64,000 nt of DNA from Treponema sp. Its GTDB lineage: Bacteria; Spirochaetota; Spirochaetia; Treponematales; Treponemataceae. A program made the position numbers and the translations under genes. Below, in pieces: positions 16,202 to 24,603 of the stretch. The notes below the pieces were generated by a model. That model worked only from the letters and a program-made list of their open reading frames with translations. It searched no databases and had not been told where the DNA came from. The DNA is taken from NCBI GenBank assembly GCA_017446265.1, contig JAFSRD010000027.1, positions 161,686-225,685 of the forward strand. Reading direction: 5' to 3'. The number at the start of each line of letters is the position of its first letter. Within the stretch, counting starts at the first letter, position 1.

Positions 16202-17065
16202 ATGGCTTTTTCAGACACTCATTTTCATTTTAGCATGACGTGCGAGCGCACTGGTACAGATGGCTCAGAAATCCTTTCGCGTATGGCGGAACGCGACTGT
16301 TTTTTTGCACTTGACATAGGCACAAAACATGACGATTTGCCGCACCGTAGAAATGCAGTTGAAAACGCACTTGTGCATGTTGCACCTGAGTTGCACGCAC
16401 GCGCACGCACCATGACGCATTACAGTGCGGGGCTTTGGCCGTCGCCTGACTCCATTGTCAACCGTGCGTCATATATCGCTTCGCTTGAAAGTTGCATTGC
16501 GCGTTTTCCTGAAAAGATTGTTGCAATAGGCGAAGGCGGCATTGACCACCACTGGAATCCCTCTGGCGAAGATGGAAGAAACGAAAGTGATTTTGACAGA
16601 GACATGTACAACGGCGAGCGGGAGCTTTTTGAAATGCAGCTTGCGTTGGCAAAACGGATGCAGCTCCCGATGATTGTGCACAGCCGCGACGGTTTTCAGA
16701 CTACGCTCGACTGCATTAAAAACGCACAGCATGACAACGGCATCATCCACTGCTATTCATATGGGCTTGAAGAAGCAAAAAAATTTTTGGAGCGCGGCTG
16801 GTATATCAGTTTTTCGGGAGCTGTCACATACACAAAGCGCGCAAAATTTGAAGCGATGAAAGCGCTCGTGCAATATGTTCCTGACGACAGAATCTTGTGC
16901 GAGACAGATGCGCCGTATCTTGCACCTGTACCACATCGCGGCAAGGTGAATACGCCCGTGTACGTTGAACATGTGTATGACTATGTTGCTTCTTTGCGTG
17001 GTGTAAGCGTGGAGGCGTTGTGCGAGCTCGTGGACAGCAACTGCAAAAATTTATTCGGCGTGTAA
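16202..17065 (+). CDS. TatD-family metal-dependent hydrolase / DNase
   Basis: A 287-residue TIM-barrel amidohydrolase. Metal ligands match the TatD pattern: DTHFHF at the N-terminus, GEGGIDHHW, MIVHSRDGF, HCYSYG and ILCETDAPYLAP. Members act as 3'-5' exonucleases or deoxyribonucleases in quality control and repair. Start: ATG 16202, since the conserved strand begins at MAFSDTHFHF. No ribosome-binding site is obvious, and a weak TATTTG six bases upstream hints at a short leader. Confidence 0.92.
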   Translation: MAFSDTHFHFSMTCERTGTDGSEILSRMAERDCFFALDIGTKHDDLPHRRNAVENALVHVAPELHARARTMTHYSAGLWPSPDSIVNRASYIASLESCIARFPEKIVAIGEGGIDHHWNPSGEDGRNESDFDRDMYNGERELFEMQLALAKRMQLPMIVHSRDGFQTTLDCIKNAQHDNGIIHCYSYGLEEAKKFLERGWYISFSGAVTYTKRAKFEAMKALVQYVPDDRILCETDAPYLAPVPHRGKVNTPVYVEHVYDYVASLRGVSVEALCELVDSNCKNLFGV

Positions 17066-17158
17066 AACGAACTGCGGCTGTCAAAAAGTTGAAACTTGCT
17101 TATTGATTGCGCGTTCCCATTTCATTGCGCACTTGCATGAATCAATGCGCCGTTCCGC

Positions 17159-18943
17159 TTATGCGTCTGCCTGATTAATCATTTTTCGCCCCCAGTCGAG
17201 AAGCGCTTTCTCTTCTTCATGTGCATGTTTGTCTTTGCCTCGTACATCGCACACGATTCTAAAGACGGGCTCTGTTTTAGAACCGCGCATCCACATAAAC
17301 GCGCACGGCGTTTTGCTGTTATCAAAAAAGATAAGCTTCAATCCGCCACTGCCGCTCTTTGAAAAATCTGTTGCGCCTCGCGTCTGTGTTGTGCCGTTTG
17401 TTAGGACTGCTTCATATGACACGATGCCGTATTTTTTTTCAAGCTCGTTGCGTTTTGCGCGCCACGCTTTTTCAAAAATCGCTTGAAATTTTTGCTTGAG
17501 CGCGGCGTGAGCGCTCGTCGTTATGTGCAGCATCGCTTCAGGCTCTGCAACGCCTGTCGTTGTCCAGCGTGGCAGCGAGTCGAGGATGTCTGTAAGTGTG
17601 AAATCGTCTTTATATTGCCAGTGTAATTTTTCGCACCACGATTTGTATAGGCCGTCTATTTTCAACAATTTGATGATTGCAAAGATTGTACTCATTGGGT
17701 CACGCACAGCTGACGGGTAGGTGATGTTTCCGCCGTTGCTGCCTTCGCCACAGATGCGCACTGTGTAGCCTTGTGCGCGCGCCGCTTTTGATGCGTTTAC
17801 TACATTTGCCTCGCCTACTTCAGTGCGGACTACGTGTGCGCCGAAACTTGCTGCAATTTCGTCAATGCGCATTGACGTGGGGCCATTCACCACAACTGCG
17901 CCTTTGTACGACGGATTGCCTGCATGAAGCATGTTTGCGTAGGAAAGCTCTGCAAGCACGGAAAGCGCGAACACTTCCTGTGCTCCGAGCACATTTGCGC
18001 GTTTTTGCTTTTCATCCCAGTACACGATGTTTCCTCTATCTCCATCGCAGTCGGGCATGTAGCCGAGCACCGCATCAGCGTGTCCTGCTTTTTGCAGACG
18101 CTCAAGTTCGTGCGCACACCAATCGAGATTTTTTCCTTCGGGAATGATTTCGTGTGCAATCTGTCCTGGTTCATCGTGCATTGCATAAAAATTAATATTT
18201 TGAGCGGCAAAAAAATCTTTATCTATTGAACAGGTGCGTGCGCTTCCATTCATGTCGCATACAATGCCAAGTTGTTTTGACGCGTTGCCGTTTTTTGACG
18301 GGCGCATTTTTTCAAACAGCAATTCCTGCTCGTGCGCGCTGCTTGTGCCTGCAATCACTTCGCGGATAAACGAATTGTATGCGGAAAGCGCTTCTTTTTT
18401 ACAGCCATCAGATTCTTTATACACCCAGTCTACATCATGCTGTGGGCATGAAGAGAGCAGCGTTTCCGCATCGTGCGTTGCGTTCGGCAAATTGCATTTC
18501 CTTTTGAACGTTTCGATTAACGGAGCACACTCGTCAGCATCAAGCACGCCGCCGTCGTTTAAACCGAACTTTATGCCGTTGTGTCCTATGGGGTTGTGGC
18601 TTGCAGAAATATAGATGAATGCATCAAACTTTCGTGCGTATGCCATAATTTCAGGTGCGGCGGCAATGCCTACGTAGCGCACAATGATTTTTTTTGCAAG
18701 CAACGTGCGGAGCACTGCGGAAGCGATTGCAGCTCCTGTCGGTCGCGTATCAGTACCGCACACAATCACAGGCGTTTCCTCATCCGTTTTTTCACGAACG
18801 TAATCTGCAAAGACATCTGCTGCAATGACTGCGAGCATTGTGTTTTCCGCGCCTATTTCAGACGTGTTGTCTTGCTCATTGCGTGACTGCGCAAAAACTT
18901 TGCGCCAACCAGACGCAGAGAGAATCATGTTGTGTTCAATCAT
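17159..18943 (-). CDS. Phosphoglucomutase / phosphomannomutase family enzyme
   Basis: A 594-residue alpha-D-phosphohexomutase that moves phosphate between C1 and C6 of hexoses. The catalytic phosphoserine loop is ISASHNPIGHNGIKFG. The Mg-binding loop is PDCDGDRGN, the sugar loop GEGSNGGNITYPS, and the phosphate-binding domain lies near FMWMRGSKTEPVFR. It connects glycolysis to nucleotide sugars. It is longer than the common 450-550 residue members, with the central domain enlarged. The -10 TAAAAT lies seven bases before the ATG (leaderless). A second ATG five codons in is possible. Confidence 0.92.
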   Translation of the reverse strand: MIEHNMILSASGWRKVFAQSRNEQDNTSEIGAENTMLAVIAADVFADYVREKTDEETPVIVCGTDTRPTGAAIASAVLRTLLAKKIIVRYVGIAAAPEIMAYARKFDAFIYISASHNPIGHNGIKFGLNDGGVLDADECAPLIETFKRKCNLPNATHDAETLLSSCPQHDVDWVYKESDGCKKEALSAYNSFIREVIAGTSSAHEQELLFEKMRPSKNGNASKQLGIVCDMNGSARTCSIDKDFFAAQNINFYAMHDEPGQIAHEIIPEGKNLDWCAHELERLQKAGHADAVLGYMPDCDGDRGNIVYWDEKQKRANVLGAQEVFALSVLAELSYANMLHAGNPSYKGAVVVNGPTSMRIDEIAASFGAHVVRTEVGEANVVNASKAARAQGYTVRICGEGSNGGNITYPSAVRDPMSTIFAIIKLLKIDGLYKSWCEKLHWQYKDDFTLTDILDSLPRWTTTGVAEPEAMLHITTSAHAALKQKFQAIFEKAWRAKRNELEKKYGIVSYEAVLTNGTTQTRGATDFSKSGSGGLKLIFFDNSKTPCAFMWMRGSKTEPVFRIVCDVRGKDKHAHEEEKALLDWGRKMINQADA

Positions 18944-18950
18944 ATTTATT

Positions 18951-18956
18951 ATTTTA
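18951..18956 (-). promoter_or_regulatory. Predicted -10 element of the phosphohexomutase gene (leaderless)
   Basis: TAAAAT on the minus strand, seven bases before the ATG at 18943. No Shine-Dalgarno sequence and no strong -35 hexamer are visible. Confidence 0.45.
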
Positions 18957-19004
18957 CCATGAAATTGCAGAAAAAGGAAAGATTAGCCTGCATAATTAAT
19001 TTTT

Positions 19005-19050
19005 CCGAAAAAGGACACCTTTCAAAAGGTTTCCTTTTTCGGCCTTTTTT
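19005..19050 (+). terminator. Strong hairpin with T-tract in a divergent intergenic region
   Basis: CCGAAAAAGGA (19005-19015) pairs with TCCTTTTTCGG (19032-19042). One mismatch and an inner ACCTT/AAGGT stem with a four-base loop follow, and then CCTTTTTTCTT. It is a textbook intrinsic terminator on the plus strand, but both flanking genes start away from it and the ispH promoter lies downstream. It may end an antisense or small RNA. Confidence 0.7.
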
Positions 19051-19084
19051 CTTCCAAACTGCTTCCTAGTCACTTGCCGTTTAT

Positions 19085-19095
19085 TGTGCTATACT
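19085..19095 (+). promoter_or_regulatory. Predicted leaderless promoter of ispH
   Basis: Extended -10 TGTGCTATACT ending six bases before the ispH ATG. No good -35 hexamer is visible at 16-18 bp, consistent with reliance on the extended -10. Confidence 0.6.
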
Positions 19096-19101
19096 CATTT
19101 T

Positions 19102-19956
19102 ATGACTGTCATCCGTTCTGATGTGCTTGGCTTTTGTTTTGGCGTGCGTCACGCTGTTGATGAGGCGGACAAAGCGTTGTCGCAAACTGTTGGAAAAAAA
19201 ATATATACACTCGGTCCGCTCATTCACAATCAGACGGTGCTCAATGCGCTTGCGCAAAAAGGACTTTGCATGCTTGACGAGAACGGTGCAGCAGATGTCG
19301 AAAACGGCAGCGTCGTGCTTGTCCGCGCGCACGGAGCAGCTCCTGAAGTTATTGAAACGCTTGAAAAAAAACAATGCGCAATTGTCAATGCAACATGCAC
19401 GCGCGTTACTGCAAGCCAAAAGCTTGCTGCTGAATACGCGGCAAATGACTTTACGGTTATTTTTGCAGGCGACGAAAAGCATGGCGAAGTTGCAAGTATT
19501 GCAGGTTACGCAAAAAAACATTTTGTGCTTGTGCAAAGTCAAAGCGAAGCATCTGCGCTTGAGCTTTCTGAAGATGCGAAAGCAGTGCTGCTCGCGCAGA
19601 CAACATTCAGTGAATCTGAATTTAAAAAGATTGCAAAATTATTAATTAATAAATGCCCCTCGCTCGTTGTCGTGAACACGATTTGTCCTGCAACAAAAGC
19701 GCGTCAAAACGCGCTCGCAAAATTGTGTCCGATTGTAGACGGCGTGCTTGTCATTGGTGGAAAGAGCAGTGCGAACACAAAGCGGCTTTTGCTTGCAGCT
19801 CGTGCGTACGGTTGCCGCGCCCATTTAATTGAATGCGCTTCTGAAATTCCTGTCGAGTATTTTGCAATGAAGACTGTCGGTATTACTGCTGGAGCGAGCA
19901 CTCCCGATGCTGTAATAGATGAAGTTGAACAGTTGTTAAAGGAGCGGGGAATATGA
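19102..19956 (+). CDS. ispH: 4-hydroxy-3-methylbut-2-enyl diphosphate reductase IspH
   Basis: A 284-residue IspH (LytB), the last enzyme of the MEP isoprenoid pathway. The three [4Fe-4S] ligand cysteines are in GFCFGV, NATCTRV and TICPATKARQ. Substrate-binding residues appear in GDEKHGEVASIAGY, GGKSSANTKRL and GITAGASTPDAVI. As an iron-sulfur enzyme it depends on the Suf machinery encoded earlier. Start: ATG 19102, six bases after a -10. The next gene overlaps its stop by four bases. Confidence 0.95.
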   Translation: MTVIRSDVLGFCFGVRHAVDEADKALSQTVGKKIYTLGPLIHNQTVLNALAQKGLCMLDENGAADVENGSVVLVRAHGAAPEVIETLEKKQCAIVNATCTRVTASQKLAAEYAANDFTVIFAGDEKHGEVASIAGYAKKHFVLVQSQSEASALELSEDAKAVLLAQTTFSESEFKKIAKLLINKCPSLVVVNTICPATKARQNALAKLCPIVDGVLVIGGKSSANTKRLLLAARAYGCRAHLIECASEIPVEYFAMKTVGITAGASTPDAVIDEVEQLLKERGI

Positions 19957-21026
19957 GCAGTCAGGCTGCTTATACAGCGGCGCTCATTGGAACAGGGCGC
20001 ATAGGTTTTACGCTTGGTTTTGACAAAAAGCGCGAGCAACCTGCAAGTCACACAATGGCGCTTCGTGCAAATGGCCGCGTAAAACTTATTGCAGGCTGCG
20101 ATATAGATGCAACAAAACTTGCGGACTGGAAACGGTATTGCGGACGCGTTGTGACATATTCAAGCTACGGCCATCTGTTTGCTGCATGCAACCCCGACAT
20201 CGTTGTAATTGCAGTAAATGAAAATGCGCATTTAGAAACAGCGCTCGCTGCAATCAGGAGCAAGCCAAAATTAATAATTCTTGAAAAGCCTGTTGCGCTT
20301 ACTATGAAAGACGGTCTTGCAATTGCAGACGAAGCGAAAAAAAACGATGTGCCTGTTATGGTAAATCACGAGCGACGATTTGCTGACGACTACGCTGTTG
20401 CAAAGTCCTATTTGTCAAAAATAGGAAATGTGCAGAGCATCACTGCGGAATTGTGTTCAAGCTTGCGCGTATACAGCAAAAAAGACGAAGCAACTGGCGA
20501 ATACAGCTTGCTTCATGACGGCACGCATCTTGTAGATATTGTGCATTATTTTCTAGCTTCGCTTCGCACTGCTGTAGCAGATGATGATGCATGCAAGCGA
20601 AGCTTGCTCTACGACATGTCGCTTATGAGCGTACATCGTGATGACACAGATGCATCTGTCGTGCGAAACGTGAGCGTACATTTTGTCTCCGACTTTTGCC
20701 CTGATGTTACAATAAAAATAAGCGGTCGCTCTCGTTTTTTTTCATTTGACATAGACATACTCGGCACAGAAGGCAGAATCAAAATCGGAAACGGCTATGT
20801 TAAATTGTACAAACGCGAAGAATCAAAGTTGTATACAGGATTTTATTCGCTCGTACGCGATGAAACTGTTGTTGTACCGAAAAAAACGCGATATTTTTCA
20901 AACATGCTGCACTCAGCCGTCGAGTTTCTTGATGGCACGGCACCGCTTGCTTCTACGCTTCAAGACGGTTTGAATGATTTAGATATCCTTGAACAGATTC
21001 GCGCATCACTTCAAGATGCGCTGTAA
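19953..21026 (+). CDS. Gfo/Idh/MocA-family oxidoreductase
   Basis: A 357-residue NAD(P)-dependent oxidoreductase. The N-terminal Rossmann fold shows YTAALIGTGRIGFTLGFD, then IVVIAVNENAHLETALAAI and LIILEKPVALTM, where the EKP lysine is the family's conserved residue. The C-terminal alpha/beta domain is typical, with the HDGTHLVDIVHYF histidines likely near the active site. Substrates are usually sugars or inositols but cannot be fixed here. The ATG overlaps the ispH stop, so it is coupled to ispH. Confidence 0.88.
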   Translation: MSSQAAYTAALIGTGRIGFTLGFDKKREQPASHTMALRANGRVKLIAGCDIDATKLADWKRYCGRVVTYSSYGHLFAACNPDIVVIAVNENAHLETALAAIRSKPKLIILEKPVALTMKDGLAIADEAKKNDVPVMVNHERRFADDYAVAKSYLSKIGNVQSITAELCSSLRVYSKKDEATGEYSLLHDGTHLVDIVHYFLASLRTAVADDDACKRSLLYDMSLMSVHRDDTDASVVRNVSVHFVSDFCPDVTIKISGRSRFFSFDIDILGTEGRIKIGNGYVKLYKREESKLYTGFYSLVRDETVVVPKKTRYFSNMLHSAVEFLDGTAPLASTLQDGLNDLDILEQIRASLQDAL

Positions 21027-21032
21027 TCTATA

Positions 21033-22154
21033 TTAGCGCGACGTTTGAAGCGATGAACGGCTTTTATAGCGCAGCACTGCTTCTTCAATTAACAATTCTG
21101 TGAGCGCGGTAAAACTGATGCTGTTTGCCTCGCACAATTTTGGAAACATGCTTATTGCAGTAAAGCCAGGCAGAGCGTTTATTTCATTGAGATACAGTGC
21201 GCCAGAATCTTTGTCGAGAAAAAAATCGACACGGCACAATCCAGAAGCATCGACAAGTTTGTATGCGCGCTCGGCAATAGTGCAAATCTGTTCACGCACA
21301 TCCTTGCTCACCTGTGCAGGAATCTGCACGCTGTCGCTGTCGGTATATTTTGCATTGTAGTCGTAGAACTCGTGCGTCAGCATAATTTCTCCAGGACCGT
21401 ACACGTTAACAGTTTCGCACTCATTTTCTGAAAACGCTGTTGTGGCGTTGCCTGTTACCGCGCATTCAAGTTCGCGCGCGTGTACCGCTTTTTCGATAAG
21501 CACTTTGTCGTCCCAGTTGAACGCTTCCATGAGCGCGAGCGAAAGTTCTTTTTCGTTTGACGCTTTTGACGCGCCGTCTGAAGAGCCTGCACAGCATGGT
21601 TTGACAAAAAGCGGAAAACAAAGCGTATCGATTGCTTTTTGTATGAGCGCGTCGTATATGCGCGCATCAAGCAAATCAGTGCGGCGCACGACAACATATG
21701 GCACCACAGGAATATTTGCGGCTGCAAGCAACGCTTTTGTTTTTTCTTTGTCCATTGTGAGTGCGCTTGCCATAACGCCGCAACCGACATACGGCATGTC
21801 TGCCATTTCAAGCAATCCCTGTACAGTGCCGTCTTCGCCATATGTGCCGTGCAGTGCGGGAAACGCCACGTCAATGCGGAGCTGCCTTTTGCCTGCGCAC
21901 AATGCGTTCATGCCCATGCCTGGCGCAACTGTTATCTCGTTGCCTGGCGTTTCTGCAATGATGAACGCAGCTTTTTCATCACTCCGTATGCGTTCAAGTT
22001 CCGCGCCATCTTGCAAAAACCAACGGCCATCTTTTGTGATTGCAATCAAAACGACGTCGTGCGCTTTGTGTATGTGCCGTGCAATTGCCGCTCCCGACAT
22101 AAGCGATATTTCATGCTCTCCGCTTTTTCCGCCATAAATTACTGCTATTGTCAT
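21033..22154 (-). CDS. ddl: D-alanine--D-alanine ligase
   Basis: A 373-residue ATP-grasp ligase that joins two D-alanines for peptidoglycan. Motifs: IYGGKSGEHEISLMSG at the N-terminus, HGTYGEDGTVQGLLE, PCCAGSSDGASK, RVDFFLDKDSG and NEINALPGFTAISMFP. Start: ATG 22154, which begins the conserved strand and lies eight bases after a TACACT -10. The open frame continues ten codons further but lacks support. It lies next to murE, also a cell wall gene, on the same strand but with its own promoter. Confidence 0.95.
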   Translation of the reverse strand: MTIAVIYGGKSGEHEISLMSGAAIARHIHKAHDVVLIAITKDGRWFLQDGAELERIRSDEKAAFIIAETPGNEITVAPGMGMNALCAGKRQLRIDVAFPALHGTYGEDGTVQGLLEMADMPYVGCGVMASALTMDKEKTKALLAAANIPVVPYVVVRRTDLLDARIYDALIQKAIDTLCFPLFVKPCCAGSSDGASKASNEKELSLALMEAFNWDDKVLIEKAVHARELECAVTGNATTAFSENECETVNVYGPGEIMLTHEFYDYNAKYTDSDSVQIPAQVSKDVREQICTIAERAYKLVDASGLCRVDFFLDKDSGALYLNEINALPGFTAISMFPKLCEANSISFTALTELLIEEAVLRYKSRSSLQTSR

Positions 22155-22162
22155 ATTAAGGC

Positions 22163-22173
22163 AGTGTAGCACT
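22163..22173 (-). promoter_or_regulatory. Predicted leaderless promoter of ddl
   Basis: AGTGCTACACT on the minus strand; the -10 TACACT ends eight bases before the ATG. The -35 region is weak, as at ispH and the tetR-type gene, which share GTGCTA. Confidence 0.5.
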
Positions 22174-22272
22174 TTTTTATGCAAGAGGGAATATGGCAGA
22201 GGCAGTGTATGATGCGCGCTAGTTGCAGCCTATACTTGCCAATATTTTATCTGTGCGCATGACACATGTTTG

Positions 22273-24078
22273 CTAGTTATATCCCATTTCCGAAAGCGCG
22301 TTTTCTGCCTCAATCAGCTCATCATACGGCATAGTGTAATCCTTGTAGATGATTGAGTTCTCGTGCGACTTTCCGAGCAGCAGTACAATGTCTCCTTTGC
22401 CCGCCATTTTAAAAGCTGCTCGAATTGCTGCCGGGCGGTTGCCAATTAAAAATAAATCTGCATCTTTTTTCTTGCCGCGCTTTTCTGCTCCTGCTGCAAT
22501 CATTTCAAGGATTGTCATGCTGTCCTCTCCGCGCGGGTCTTCGTCTGTAAGAAAGAGCACGTCGCAAAATGTTGCCGCAATTTCGCCCTGCAGCGGTCTT
22601 TTTGTCAAGTCGCGCTCGCCGCCTGAGCCAAACAGCGCAAAAATCCTGCCTTCGCATCGCTTTTTGAGCGGTGGAAAAATCGTTTCAAATGAAGAAGGCG
22701 TGTGTGCGTAATCAACGATAAGTTCAAACGGTTGTCCTTTTTCAATCACCGTCATGCGCCCTTTAATAGGCGAAAGAGCGGCAAAATGAGCGGCAACTTG
22801 GTCAAACGGTTTTTGCGTAACGCTGCTCACTGCAATGAGCGATGCCATAAGATTGTACGCATTGAACGCGCCGGGAAGCGGAGCTGTTACGTGCATGACA
22901 GGATGTTTTCGCGGCAGCGCGGGGTCGTCTGTTGCGCGATACACTGCGTCCTCTCCGTCTGCATCTATGCTGAACGAGATGCCGAATCGTGCAGAGGCAA
23001 TGTTCCGTGCAATCATGTAGCGAATGCCATCGGGGATGGGCGGAAGGGGCACAGCGTTTTCTCCTGTTTCAGCTGCCGCTTTTCCTGCCTGTCCTTCAGT
23101 TGTAAATCCGTAGACAGGATGTTTTGTCGCGCCTATAAAATAAGATGCGGCAGGGTCTTCCAGATTGACAATGCCAATTGAAGGAACTTTTACTGTCTCG
23201 CCTGCAATCGTTTTAATATGGTCAATTTTGTCGAGCGCGCGAAAAAGATTTGCCTTGTCACTTCGGTACTGCTCATATGTTTTGTGGAATTCAAGATGCT
23301 CAAGCGTTACGTTCATAAACACGCTGCAGTCGAAGCACACATTGCCGAGTCTGTTTGTTCGTGTTGAAAGCCCATGAGAAGATGATTCAATTACCGCGTA
23401 TGTGCAGCCGTTTTCAAGCATTGCGTTCAAGTGATGCTGAATGATTGGCGCTTCGGGCGTTGTCTGATGCTGCGGGTTAGGAATGGCCTCGCCGCCAAGC
23501 GAATATTCAACAGTGGAAATAAAACCTGCGCGCTCGCCGCACAAACGCAAAAGCTGCCAGATGAACGAAACGGTGCTGCTCTTTCCTTCCGTGCCCGTTA
23601 CTCCTATGACTACCATGCGCTTTGAAGGTGAATCGTAAAACGCATCTGAAACGGGCGACATTGCAAAGCGCGCGTCGCTCACTTTTAAAAATGCAGGAAA
23701 ATGATAATTTTTGCCATCGGATGCGGGCGAACCAGCATTTTTCTGCGCTCCAACAGTTTGCTGTGCAGCTGCAAGCGCATTGAACGCGCGGCGGGCAATG
23801 AGCTTTGCAGCTGCGAGTTGCACATCGTGCGGAATTGTGCCCTCGTAGACAATGGCGTTCGCGCCTTTTTCAATTGCTTCTGCGATGTAGGTATTGCCGT
23901 TTTCGTGAATGCCAGGAAGCGCAAAAAAAAGCGTGCCGGGCGTTACGTCGTGCGAGTCGAAAGCGAGATTGGTTATGGGGATGTTTGCTATGTCGTTTTT
24001 TTCTACGGGAGTACAACCGTCTGCGGCTACAGCAGCGTGCGTAAACGATGGTAGCAGTTGCGATAAAAGCTTTTGCAT
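22273..24078 (-). CDS. murE: UDP-MurNAc-L-Ala-D-Glu ligase MurE
   Basis: A 601-residue Mur ligase adding the third residue of the peptidoglycan stem. ATP loop GVTGTEGKSSTVSF, the carbamylated-lysine region (YRSDKANLFRALD), FELIVDYAHTPSSFE and LFGSGGERDLTKRP are all family blocks. The residue-3 specificity motif, DNPR in diaminopimelate enzymes, reads EDPR here (LTDEDPRGED), like the DDPR form of enzymes using other diamines. Treponemes are reported to carry ornithine, so L-Orn or L-Lys use is likely. It is longer than usual, from inserts around residues 325-370. Confidence 0.94.
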   Translation of the reverse strand: MQKLLSQLLPSFTHAAVAADGCTPVEKNDIANIPITNLAFDSHDVTPGTLFFALPGIHENGNTYIAEAIEKGANAIVYEGTIPHDVQLAAAKLIARRAFNALAAAQQTVGAQKNAGSPASDGKNYHFPAFLKVSDARFAMSPVSDAFYDSPSKRMVVIGVTGTEGKSSTVSFIWQLLRLCGERAGFISTVEYSLGGEAIPNPQHQTTPEAPIIQHHLNAMLENGCTYAVIESSSHGLSTRTNRLGNVCFDCSVFMNVTLEHLEFHKTYEQYRSDKANLFRALDKIDHIKTIAGETVKVPSIGIVNLEDPAASYFIGATKHPVYGFTTEGQAGKAAAETGENAVPLPPIPDGIRYMIARNIASARFGISFSIDADGEDAVYRATDDPALPRKHPVMHVTAPLPGAFNAYNLMASLIAVSSVTQKPFDQVAAHFAALSPIKGRMTVIEKGQPFELIVDYAHTPSSFETIFPPLKKRCEGRIFALFGSGGERDLTKRPLQGEIAATFCDVLFLTDEDPRGEDSMTILEMIAAGAEKRGKKKDADLFLIGNRPAAIRAAFKMAGKGDIVLLLGKSHENSIIYKDYTMPYDELIEAENALSEMGYN

Positions 24079-24087
24079 AACAGCATG

Positions 24088-24116
24088 ATTTTACAGTGAA
24101 CGCCGTTTCGTTGCAA
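24088..24116 (-). promoter_or_regulatory. Predicted near-leaderless promoter of murE
   Basis: On the minus strand, TTGCAA (24111-24116), 17-bp spacer, TAAAAT (24088-24093), then nine bases to the ATG. No ribosome-binding site. Confidence 0.6.
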
Positions 24117-24123
24117 GCATTAC

Positions 24124-24153
24124 TTGACTACAAAAGCCGTAACGTGATATGCT
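24124..24153 (+). promoter_or_regulatory. Predicted promoter of yajC-secDF
   Basis: TTGACT (24124-24129), 18-bp spacer, TATGCT (24148-24153). A leader of about 30 nt follows with AAGGAAGGA before the yajC ATG, in contrast to the leaderless starts around it. Confidence 0.55.
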
Positions 24154-24189
24154 ATAAAAACTTTATTCTGGATAAGGAAGGATATTTCA

Positions 24190-24585
24190 ATGTCATTTAT
24201 TCCGTTTTTAATGGGTGCTGCCCCTGCCGCAGGCGAGCAGTCTACAACAGCAGGGTTTTCGTCATCAATCATCATGATGGTGCTGCTTGTTGCAATTTTT
24301 TATTTTTTTCTCATTCGTCCGCAAAACAAAAAGCAAAAAGAGACGCAGCGAATGCTCGACGCGCTTAAAAAAGGCGACAAAATAGTTACTATTGGCGGCA
24401 TCCATGGAGTTATTTCTTCAATAAAAGAAAAAACTGTTATAGTGAAAGTTGACGACAACTCAAAGCTTGAATTTAGCAGAAGCGCTATTGCCGGTGTAGA
24501 AAACCAAACGGCAGAAGCACCGAAAGAAAAAAAAGCTGCAAAAAAATCTTCTGATGAAACTGAAAAAAAATCAGAAGAAAAATAA
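24190..24585 (+). CDS. yajC: Preprotein translocase subunit YajC
   Basis: A 131-residue single-span membrane protein. It has a short periplasmic N-terminus, the helix IIMMVLLVAIFYFFLIRP followed by the family signature QNKKQKETQRMLDALKKGD, then a soluble domain (GDKIVTIGGIHGVISSI). It ends in a charged Lys/Glu tail longer than in E. coli. YajC associates with SecDF, the next two genes. AAGGAAGGA is upstream. Confidence 0.96.
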   Translation: MSFIPFLMGAAPAAGEQSTTAGFSSSIIMMVLLVAIFYFFLIRPQNKKQKETQRMLDALKKGDKIVTIGGIHGVISSIKEKTVIVKVDDNSKLEFSRSAIAGVENQTAEAPKEKKAAKKSSDETEKKSEEK

Positions 24586-24603
24586 TAATTCGGGGAAATT
24601 AAA

